A DNA stretch of 8,642 nucleotides from Actinomycetota bacterium. GTDB lineage: Bacteria; Actinomycetota; Humimicrobiia; Humimicrobiales; Humimicrobiaceae. The notes beneath the pieces were generated by a model. It searched no databases, had not been told where the DNA came from, and saw nothing but the letters and a program-made list of their open reading frames with translations. Both the position numbers and the translations under genes were made by a program. The stretch lies in NCBI GenBank assembly GCA_014360385.1, contig JACIXO010000020.1, forward strand, positions 1,439 to 10,080. The letters run 5' to 3'. Positions 1 through 5,448 of this stretch are shown piece after piece; positions within the stretch are counted from its first letter, which is position 1; each line of letters starts with the position of its first letter.

Positions 1-177
1 CATTACCGAGATCATAGTGGTTTGTCTGGCTATATTCATCAGATTATCTACTGTGAGAAACCCTCTGTTAAAAAGTGCTATAGAAAAAAGGGCAAAAATT
101 GCAACAAAGGAAATATATATTACCCAGTTTCTTATATTAAAATTTGCCAGACTTACACTATTCCTATTGCCTTTCAA
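1..177 (-). CDS. Sugar ABC transporter permease, N-terminal part (RbsC-like; cut by window edge)
   Basis: Only the first 59 codons are present; the gene runs off the left edge. The protein would be the membrane channel subunit of the importer whose ATPase and binding protein lie just upstream in the same operon. The start is a TTG at 177-175, chosen because AAAGGAG stands 6 bases before it and no ATG fits. Residues about 18-36 (from WVIYISFVAIF) form the first hydrophobic membrane segment. They are followed by GFLTVDNLMNIARQTT, which resembles the 'FLTxxNLxNIxRQ' stretch near the N-terminus of ribose/xylose/galactose-type permeases. It begins 30 bases after the ATPase stop codon, consistent with co-transcription. 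The family is fairly sure from this motif plus context; the substrate is unknown. Confidence 0.85.
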   Translation of the reverse strand, partial: MKGNRNSVSLANFNIRNWVIYISFVAIFALFSIALFNRGFLTVDNLMNIARQTTMISVM

Positions 178-207
178 TTTTTACTCCTTTACCACTTAAA
201 TAGGTTA

Positions 208-1713
208 CTATTGAATCATTTTTAAAAGCGCTTCTTCGGAAATAGCTCTCCCTCCTTCGCAATCAACTACTTCTGTTATCACTCCTCTTTTCAAAACAAG
301 TATCCTATGGCAATATTTCGCTAGTTCATCCAACTCAGAGGAAATAAATATCACTCCCCCACCACTCCTCGCAAATTCGGCCACGATACTCATTATTTCT
401 TGCTTTGATTGAACGTCAATCCCAAACGTAGGGTCATCCATTAGCAAAATCTTTGACTCACTTGCCATACTTTTAGCGACCACCACTTTTTGTTGGTTTC
501 CACCGGACAAAAACCTCACAACCTGCCATACCCCCTCAGCTTTTATCTTTAACTTGTCCATGTAATAGCTTACAAGTTTCTCAGCCTTCTTATCATCCAC
601 CAATAGAAGCTTTGCCAATCTGTTGACTATCGGTAATATCAGATTTTCTTTTACTGAAAAATCCAGAATCAAGCCTTGCTTTCTTCTATCCTCTGGGACT
701 ATATTTATACCTGCGCGTATAGAATCTCTTGATGATCTTATATTGATCCTCTCCCCCTTAACTTTCAGCTCCCCTTTTTCTCTTTTAATTGTCCCAAAGA
801 TTGCATTCACAATCTCGCTTCTACCACTCCCCAACAGGCCTGCAATTCCTAGGATTTCCCCCGGCCAAAGTTTAAATGATATTCCTTCGATTAAGTTACC
901 CACTTTTAGGTTATCGACTTCCAGAATTGGTGTAGCTTCTCTATTTATCACTCCCTTCCCTACATGAGACTGCTGGGTCACTGGCTTTCCAACCATCGCA
1001 CTTATTACTTCTTCCAAATTCGTGTCCTCTAACTTCTTGGTAAAAATTCTTCTCCCATCTCTAAGGACAGTTATTCTGTCGCAAATCTCAAAAATGTCTC
1101 TCAAATAATGAGATATATAAATTATCGATATTCCTTTTTGTTTCAACCGCTTTATTACATCAAAAAGGGAATCTATTTCAGTATGGGTTAAAGAAGCAGT
1201 GGGTTCATCCATAATTAGTATTTTTGATTCACTGGATAAAGCCTTCGCAATTTCAACCAATTGTTGAGAGCCAACACTCAATTCTCCAACCAAGGACTTG
1301 GGATTAATCTCAACGTCTATACCAATCTCGCTCAAAATCTCAGCTGTTTTTTTCTCACAATAACTATCCTTTAGTAACATCTTTCCCATTCGAGGTTCTT
1401 TGGTCAGAAAAACATTCTGGTAGACTGTCAGGGTGGGAACTAAGCTAAACTCCTGAAAAATCATGTTGATGCCATTTCTTCTTGCTCCAATCGGTGTATC
1501 ATAACTAACTTCTCGACCATCTATCCAAATGACTCCACTGTCTTTCGTAAATACTCCATTCAAAATCTTCATCAATGTAGATTTCCCTGCCCCATTTTGC
1601 CCAACAATTGCATGAACTTCACCTTTTAGAAGAGTAAAATCAACTTCATGGAGTACCCGTATGCCACTGAAAGACTTACAAATTCCCTTCATTTCGAGAA
1701 TAGTTTTATTCAT
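208..1713 (-). CDS. Sugar ABC transporter ATPase with two nucleotide-binding domains (RbsA/MglA family)
   Basis: This 501-residue cytoplasmic protein powers a ribose/galactose-class sugar importer. It has two fused ATPase domains, the usual length and layout of the family. Domain 1 has Walker A GQNGAGKS (38-45), Q-loop Q87, signature LSVGSQQ (145-151), Walker B ILIMDE (165-170) and switch H202. Domain 2 has a degenerate P-loop GLLGSGRSE (292-300), signature LSGGNQQ (402-408), Walker B ILLMDD (422-427, Asp in place of the catalytic Glu) and Ser in place of the switch His (FISSE). Such asymmetry is common in this family, so domain 1 is probably the main hydrolytic site. The ATG at 1713 has AGGAG 7 bases upstream. 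It follows the binding-protein gene after 204 bases and precedes the permease gene by 30. Substrate not determinable. Confidence 0.95.
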   Translation of the reverse strand: MNKTILEMKGICKSFSGIRVLHEVDFTLLKGEVHAIVGQNGAGKSTLMKILNGVFTKDSGVIWIDGREVSYDTPIGARRNGINMIFQEFSLVPTLTVYQNVFLTKEPRMGKMLLKDSYCEKKTAEILSEIGIDVEINPKSLVGELSVGSQQLVEIAKALSSESKILIMDEPTASLTHTEIDSLFDVIKRLKQKGISIIYISHYLRDIFEICDRITVLRDGRRIFTKKLEDTNLEEVISAMVGKPVTQQSHVGKGVINREATPILEVDNLKVGNLIEGISFKLWPGEILGIAGLLGSGRSEIVNAIFGTIKREKGELKVKGERINIRSSRDSIRAGINIVPEDRRKQGLILDFSVKENLILPIVNRLAKLLLVDDKKAEKLVSYYMDKLKIKAEGVWQVVRFLSGGNQQKVVVAKSMASESKILLMDDPTFGIDVQSKQEIMSIVAEFARSGGGVIFISSELDELAKYCHRILVLKRGVITEVVDCEGGRAISEEALLKMIQ

Positions 1714-1762
1714 TTAAAAGCTCCTGAACAAAAGCAATTTAAAATAATCCATCCCTTCACAA

Positions 1763-1817
1763 GAGAGGTTTCCAGTAAACCGAACTACTCCTTTATTTTA
1801 TCTTCTGGAAACCTCTC
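1763..1817 (-). repeat. Perfect 13-bp inverted repeat between binding-protein and ATPase genes
   Basis: Arms GAGAGGTTTCCAG (1763-1775) and CTGGAAACCTCTC (1805-1817) are exactly complementary around a 29-base spacer. In mRNA of the minus strand they form a 13-bp hairpin about 100 bases after the binding-protein stop and 49 bases before the ATPase start. No U-run follows the stem, so it does not look like a classical terminator. Placement after the binding-protein gene suggests a stem that protects the upstream message from 3' decay and keeps binding protein more abundant than ATPase and permease, as known in other importer operons. That role is inferred. The rest of the 204-base gap is AT-rich without a visible gene. 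Confidence 0.8.
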
Positions 1818-1917
1818 AATAAAATATTTTCTTTTCGAGACATTTTATTTTTATTTTTAAAACAAAAGTCCTCTACGATTACTATACACCTCTGCAGTTT
1901 GACTAAAAAACTACTTA

Positions 1918-3120
1918 TTACTCTTCGTACAGCTCCATTATTTCTGGGGGTGGATCTATGTGTAAAGACTTTCTCCAACCTTCTATAAGGTTATCCTTAG
2001 TTACCTTAATAGCCGGTACTATTACAAAAGGTGGGGCATCTTTTTCAAGTATTCCGTATACACCCATTAAAGCCTTGGTGTAACCAAGGTCATAAGCCAA
2101 ATCAGCAGCAATTCCTACAACATTTCCTCCCTTTGCCATATCGAGAGCATTATTCGCTCCTAGATCCAGGGTTACAATCTTGATGTCTGGCTTGCCTGCT
2201 GCCCTACATGCTGCTACGACACCTTCAGCAGGAGTATCCCATGGGACATACATCCCATTTATGTCTGGATGCTGGGTGATTATTGCCGAAGCGATGCTTT
2301 CTGCATCAGCTGGGTTGGCCAACCCTTGCTCAGCTACAATCTCAATTTCTGGATAATTTGCTAGGATTACAGCTTTAAAAGCATTATCACGTTGGTTAGT
2401 TACATAATAATTAGCATCATGATATATCCACGCAATCTTACCTTTTCCACCAAGAGCATCTCCCAGCATTTCAGCAGCGGCCTTACCCATTCCAAACAAA
2501 TCATCGGTTACTATGCCGACATAGTCCTTGCCATGAACATAACCTTCTGCAAGATTACTCATAAATACTAGTTTCACTCCTGCTTCAACAGCTGGCCTAA
2601 AGGCTTCTGCTCCTTGAACGGGGTCAATAACCAGGGTTAATATGATATCCGGCTTTAATGCCAAAGCTGTTTCTACATCAGATTTTTGTTTAGTGGGATC
2701 CATTTCTGCATTAGTAGTTACAACTAAATCTATATTTAGATCATTGAATAAATCAGTTGCGCCCATTAGCAAAGCATTTGTGAAATCAGACTGAGTGTGC
2801 ATAAGATAGGCTGCCTTATAATTACCATGTCTAACCTGTTCCTTCTCTTCCTCTGTTAGACTAAGCTGGTCATAAAGAACAGGTTCTTCACCATTAGGCC
2901 CTCTTGTGTAGTAATCCTCAAGATTAATCTTTACTTCCTTTTGCTCCTCCTGAGTTTCTTCGACAGATGTCTCTTCCGTCACTTCCTCTGTAGAGACTTC
3001 TTCAGCTATTTCCTCCCCAGTAGGAGCAGCTTTCTCCCCTTTGCAACTGCTTAGAGAGAAGACTACTATTACTGATACCGCGATCACTGTAATTATGGAC
3101 CATAGCGATAACTTTTTCAT
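1918..3120 (-). CDS. Sugar ABC transporter substrate-binding lipoprotein (RbsB-like, type 1 periplasmic binding fold)
   Basis: A 400-residue extracytoplasmic binding protein, first gene of the importer operon. The N-terminus is a lipoprotein signal: MKKLSLWS, a hydrophobic stretch, then lipobox LSSC with lipidated Cys26. A Glu/Thr-rich linker (about residues 28-68) tethers the ligand-binding domain, which runs from about residue 80 (KAAYLMHTQSDFTNAL) to the end and resembles the ribose-binding/LacI ligand fold, with DPTKQKSDVETALALKPDIIL and VTLDLGANN segments. I place the start at ATG 3120, not GTG 3126, because AAGGAGG lies 8 bases before the ATG but only 2 before the GTG. The 5' region is duplicated (see 3113-3184). 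The family is certain; the ligand is unknown. Neighbouring amino-sugar genes make a GlcNAc-type or related sugar one possibility only. Confidence 0.93.
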   Translation of the reverse strand: MKKLSLWSIITVIAVSVIVVFSLSSCKGEKAAPTGEEIAEEVSTEEVTEETSVEETQEEQKEVKINLEDYYTRGPNGEEPVLYDQLSLTEEEKEQVRHGNYKAAYLMHTQSDFTNALLMGATDLFNDLNIDLVVTTNAEMDPTKQKSDVETALALKPDIILTLVIDPVQGAEAFRPAVEAGVKLVFMSNLAEGYVHGKDYVGIVTDDLFGMGKAAAEMLGDALGGKGKIAWIYHDANYYVTNQRDNAFKAVILANYPEIEIVAEQGLANPADAESIASAIITQHPDINGMYVPWDTPAEGVVAACRAAGKPDIKIVTLDLGANNALDMAKGGNVVGIAADLAYDLGYTKALMGVYGILEKDAPPFVIVPAIKVTKDNLIEGWRKSLHIDPPPEIMELYEE

Positions 3121-3184
3121 TACCACAACCTCCTTTTTCGTTCTAAAAATTTAATTATATTTTTTCCTTACCACAACCTCCTTT
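3113..3184 (-). repeat. 24-bp direct duplication of the translation start region (48-bp period)
   Basis: Positions 3113-3136 and 3161-3184 match in 23 of 24 bases, exactly 48 bases apart. On the coding strand each copy carries AAAGGAGGTTGTGGTAA followed by a G or T, then GAAAAA. The copy next to the binding-protein gene contains the real start codon (ATG at 3120-3118). In the outer copy the single difference turns ATG into AGG. The outer copy therefore keeps a perfect Shine-Dalgarno sequence but only a GTG at bad spacing, which would open a 7-codon reading frame (GTG GTA AGG AAA AAA TAT AAT, then TAA). It may be a harmless tandem duplication or a second ribosome standby site. Confidence 0.85.
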
Positions 3185-3422
3185 CTCTCATTTAATTTGT
3201 CATGCCCAAACAAAAGACTCGTTTTTCAGCTTTAACCAATTCAAAAGGCTTTTAAGATTACACCAAAGCAGTAATCCTAAAAAGCAGAAAAGCCACTTAA
3301 ATTTAACAGAAATGGAGTTTACCACAATAAATAAAAATATCTTGTTGCCCCCACTTTTAAGAGAGCCAGCTTGAATTCATAATTTTTGGCTTTCGAATTT
3401 GCACGCCTTTTAACACAAGTTT
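3121..3422. other. Intergenic leader upstream of the sugar importer operon
   Basis: About 300 bases separate the ASRT-family gene from the importer operon. No open frame with a credible start was found in it. It holds the duplicated ribosome-binding region (3113-3184) and a hairpin (3247-3294). It presumably contains the operon promoter, but I found no convincing -35/-10 pair. No copy of the TTGGTAACGTTGCCAA-type operator seen at 5274-5427 occurs here, so the local LacI protein has no visible site at this operon. Confidence 0.5.
3247..3294 (-). repeat. Imperfect hairpin in the leader of the importer operon
   Basis: On the minus strand TTTTAGGATTAC (from 3282 down to 3271) can pair with GTAATCTTAAAA (3261 down to 3250), giving 12 pairs with one G-U around a 9-base loop. 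An outer GGCTTTT at 3294-3288 could pair alternatively with AAAAGCC at 3253-3247. It lies about 130 bases after the ASRT-family gene and 130 before the binding-protein start. The tract after the stem (CCTTTTGAATTGG) is too broken for a strong terminator. A leader structure or weak terminator are both possible. Confidence 0.4.
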
Positions 3423-3794
3423 TCAATAGCAATACCACGCACCCGTATAAAAGGCCATTCTTTCCGAAGCTGTATCAAGTCTTCCAAAGGTTGCAACTAT
3501 CTTTGCATCACTTTCAACTCTTAAAGCATATTGAGTCCTGTAAGGGAGTTTAACTCCACCTATTTCTTCTAAGCGATCCATTCTCACACATTTAACTCTT
3601 TTTGCTTTCACTACAACAGGAACATTTTCAATGGGTTCCTTGTTCTCAAAGTAAAATGATAGCTTTACATTTGCGTCACATTCCGAGGTGTTGAGGATCA
3701 CCAATGCCTCGTGGGCTATTAATCCACTATTTTCATCAGGAACTGGTAATTCACCATCTGGAAACAACCAAATCCTTTTTCCTTCACCTAACAT
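3423..3794 (-). CDS. Anabaena sensory rhodopsin transducer (ASRT) family protein
   Basis: A 123-residue soluble protein with no signal peptide or membrane segment. From memory it aligns along its whole length with the ASRT of Anabaena: HEALVILNTSECDANVKLSF against HETVCILNAGDEDAHVEITI, then YFENKEPI against YYSDKEPV, a KAKRVKCVRMDRL stretch against PARRTKHVRFNDL, and a shared RLD motif (residues 105-107). In Anabaena the protein is a tetrameric beta-fold partner of a sensory rhodopsin. The fold has been proposed to be a small-molecule-binding domain, with many relatives in bacteria lacking rhodopsin and often near carbohydrate genes. Here it sits between a sugar importer and a sugar-type regulator cluster, with its own promoter candidate. 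The ATG at 3794 is preceded by GGGGGAG with a short 2-base gap, but it fits the family N-terminus. Its ligand and partner are unknown. Confidence 0.88.
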   Translation of the reverse strand: MLGEGKRIWLFPDGELPVPDENSGLIAHEALVILNTSECDANVKLSFYFENKEPIENVPVVVKAKRVKCVRMDRLEEIGGVKLPYRTQYALRVESDAKIVATFGRLDTASERMAFYTGAWYCY

Positions 3795-3811
3795 CTCTCC
3801 CCCAAGAATAA

Positions 3812-3852
3812 ATTGCTATTAGTTAGTTAATTACCGTTAGTAACTAAGCAAT
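3812..3852. repeat. Imperfect inverted repeat at the start of the ASRT-family transcript
   Basis: ATTGCT at 3812-3817 mirrors AGCAAT at 3847-3852, and inside it TAGTTA mirrors TAACTA with a 2-base offset. It lies directly after the predicted -10 box and ends 17 bases before the ATG, so it covers the expected transcription start and leader. It could be an operator for an unidentified regulator or an RNA hairpin. It does not resemble the CG-centred LacI operators at 5274-5427. Confidence 0.45.
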
Positions 3853-3881
3853 ATTAAACAAGATTTTTCTCTCCTTGTCAA
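3853..3881 (-). promoter_or_regulatory. Sigma-70-type promoter candidate for the ASRT-family gene
   Basis: On the minus strand a perfect TTGACA (3881-3876) is followed after 17 bases by TTTAAT (3858-3853), five of six matches to TATAAT. Transcription would start near 3846, about 50 bases before the ATG. This suggests the ASRT-family gene is transcribed separately from the M24 gene 294 bases upstream. The remaining gap (3882-4088) is AT-rich with stops in all frames; I saw no gene or strong terminator in it. Confidence 0.55.
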
Positions 3882-4088
3882 GCAACATGGCAACTTTGTC
3901 GCCTGAGGGAACAGGATCCTTTGTTGTCAAATCTTAAAACCAATAATACCTCTCTTTAATCAGCTCAATTTATTAACTAATAACGCTTTTGATGCCTAAA
4001 AACAACTGTTACTATTAATTTACTTTTAATTTAACCCGTGCTACCCTGCACTCTTCTCTTCTACCTGTTTATTGAGCAACTAACTACT

Positions 4089-5261
4089 CTATAGATCCAG
4101 CAAACTTTCAATTAATTTATCCATATAGGGCGAAAATGGCTCATAACCCCTCTCGGTGATCAAAAATCCAGTTTCTACTCTTACACCATGAAATGTTGGA
4201 TGACCCCACAAGCTAACATCTATGCATACAGTCATATTTGGTTTAAGGACATCTTCACTATTTGGGCCAAAAAATGGAGCTTCTGCTTCATGCAAGCCAA
4301 TAGTATGCACAAATGGACAGACTATATATTTTCCATATCCTCCTTTATCTTCAAAGAATTTCTTTACTTTCTTGTAATTATCTTCCCCAATCATTCCTGG
4401 CTTTAACATCTCCCTGGTCATCACATACGCCTCTGCTATCATCTTTAAATAGTCCTTTTGCTCCTTTTCAAATTTACCGCCAACTACAGTAGTATAACCA
4501 GCAGCTGCCGCATATCCTTGATATCTAGGGCTAATCCCCAAAAGAACCATCTCTTTATTTTTAAGCCTTCTCTCTGTAGCTGTGGGAACTACTCCATTAC
4601 TTCTCTCACCTGCTGCCACAATACTCTTAAAGCCAAACCAATTAGCACCTAACATTCTCATTTTCCCTTCTGCTATCCCTGCAAGATATACTTCAGTTAC
4701 CCCCTCTTTTAGGTTAGCCAGCAGGTCCTTAAAAGCCTCATCACATATCTCAAACGACCTTCTTATTAAACCAATTTCATAATCAGACTTGATTATTCTT
4801 AGCTCCTCATACTGCTCTGTTATATCAATAAGCTCGACGTCACCAAGCTCGTCAACAAGACGTCTATATACACCATAGGGAATAGAGCCCATCCCTACTA
4901 TTCCAATCTTATCTAATTTTTGATTGCCAAAAGCCTCAGAAAATACTTCTTTAAAATTTGTTATCTCTGCATAAGGATATTCTTCATCAGGAACCATAAA
5001 CACAGGAATATTTTTGGTTTCTTTTATTGTAGAATCCATCTTAGCAAAGGGCTCTGACTCTGGACCACCCAATATAGCTGCGTAACCAGTATCTGTTATA
5101 AGAATACTTCCACTTTCAAACTGAGGACACCAGCCTGACAAATACCAACCATTTCCAATATTTACCTCATCATAGTAAATTAATGCAGCTCTTAGGTTAT
5201 TTCTCCCTAATATATCTACTACGCTTTGTTTTCGGCGTTCAAATTCCTTTTTTTCTATCAC
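4089..5261 (-). CDS. M24 family (creatinase/Xaa-Pro aminopeptidase fold) protein lacking the canonical metal site
   Basis: A 390-residue cytoplasmic protein with the two-domain layout of prolidases and creatinase: an N-terminal creatinase-like domain (about 1-158) and a C-terminal pita-bread domain (about 160-380). In active M24 metallopeptidases the metals are held by Asp, Asp, His, Glu, Glu. Here the two Asp positions are G242 (LLGISPRYQGY) and A253, the His is kept (H319 in VHTIGLHEAEAP), the first Glu is Asp (D348 in CIDVS) and the last Glu is kept (E363 in GVRVETG). The HE of the HxIGLxxHE motif reads AE. The protein is thus probably not a dinuclear metallopeptidase. Creatinase is the known precedent for a metal-free hydrolase on this fold, so a C-N hydrolase or a binding role is possible. 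The GTG start at 5261 has AAAGGAA 6 bases upstream. A LacI operator ends 12 bases before the start. Confidence 0.88.
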   Translation of the reverse strand: MIEKKEFERRKQSVVDILGRNNLRAALIYYDEVNIGNGWYLSGWCPQFESGSILITDTGYAAILGGPESEPFAKMDSTIKETKNIPVFMVPDEEYPYAEITNFKEVFSEAFGNQKLDKIGIVGMGSIPYGVYRRLVDELGDVELIDITEQYEELRIIKSDYEIGLIRRSFEICDEAFKDLLANLKEGVTEVYLAGIAEGKMRMLGANWFGFKSIVAAGERSNGVVPTATERRLKNKEMVLLGISPRYQGYAAAAGYTTVVGGKFEKEQKDYLKMIAEAYVMTREMLKPGMIGEDNYKKVKKFFEDKGGYGKYIVCPFVHTIGLHEAEAPFFGPNSEDVLKPNMTVCIDVSLWGHPTFHGVRVETGFLITERGYEPFSPYMDKLIESLLDL

Positions 5262-5273
5262 TTTATTTCCTTT

Positions 5274-5289
5274 CTGGTAACGTTGCCAA
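5274..5289. promoter_or_regulatory. LacI-family operator O1 (next to the M24 gene)
   Basis: CTGGTAACGTTGCCAA is a CG-centred 16-bp palindrome with two mismatches between half-sites. It lies immediately upstream of the M24 ribosome binding site. A TATTAT at 5294-5289 on the minus strand, a possible -10 box with no good -35, touches its edge; TATGAT at 5312-5307 is a second candidate. Repressor bound here would block transcription start or early elongation of the M24 gene. Confidence 0.85.
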
Positions 5290-5333
5290 TAATAACTAAT
5301 AAAAAAATCATATATTTTTTTATTTCCATGATT

Positions 5334-5349
5334 TTGGCATCGTTGCCAA
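5334..5349. promoter_or_regulatory. LacI-family operator O2 (middle)
   Basis: TTGGCATCGTTGCCAA is the most symmetric of the three sites, with one mismatch between half-sites. Its centre is 60 bp from O1 and 78 bp from O3. It sits between the two divergent promoters, where it could act as the auxiliary site for looping or overlap the upstream part of the M24 promoter. Confidence 0.85.
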
Positions 5350-5408
5350 CAAACTCCAAAAAAATATTGAACTAACAGCTACTAAACTTTATTAAAACAA
5401 TACATATT

Positions 5409-5441
5409 TTGTTGGTAACGTTGCCAATTTTATAATATAAT
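5409..5441 (+). promoter_or_regulatory. Promoter of the LacI-family gene with overlapping -10 boxes
   Basis: TATAATATAAT at 5431-5441 contains two perfect overlapping TATAAT hexamers (5431-5436 and 5436-5441). A weak -35, TTGTTG at 5409-5414, stands 16 bases before the first. Transcription would begin around 5443-5448, only 0-6 bases before the ATG at 5449. Operator O3 fills the spacer, so the repressor should shut off its own promoter. Confidence 0.65.
5412..5427. promoter_or_regulatory. LacI-family operator O3 (in the lacI-type promoter)
   Basis: TTGGTAACGTTGCCAA is a CG-centred palindrome with one mismatch between half-sites and differs from O1 at only one base. It lies between the -35 and -10 regions of the regulator gene, the classical arrangement for negative autoregulation. 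Confidence 0.87.
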
Positions 5442-5448
5442 TTAAAAC

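Noticed and set aside
422..427. Asp in place of the catalytic Glu in the second ATPase domain (residue 427) as a novelty
   Set aside because: A degenerate second nucleotide-binding domain is common in double-domain sugar ABC ATPases, so it is noted in the annotation only.
623..967. Plus-strand open frames lying inside the ATPase, M24 and kinase genes
   Set aside because: They are opposite-strand shadows of well-supported genes, lack ribosome binding sites and show no recognisable protein features.
3121..3126. GTG at 3126 as the binding-protein start
   Set aside because: It lies only 2 bases after AAGGAGG, while ATG 3120 lies 8 bases after it and gives a standard MKK lipoprotein start.
3247..3294. 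Rho-independent terminator for the ASRT-family gene
   Set aside because: The stem is AT-rich and is not followed by a continuous U-run, so it is listed only as a hairpin.
3889..3903. GGCAACTTTGTCGCC, an imperfect palindrome with a GTTGCC-like half-site near the ASRT-family promoter
   Set aside because: It has an odd-length centre without the CG step and a different spacing from the three operators, so I do not count it as a fourth LacI site.
3925..3930. A second TTGACA on the minus strand upstream of the ASRT-family gene
   Set aside because: The sequence 17 bases downstream (CTCAGG) is not a -10 box, and neighbouring spacings are no better.
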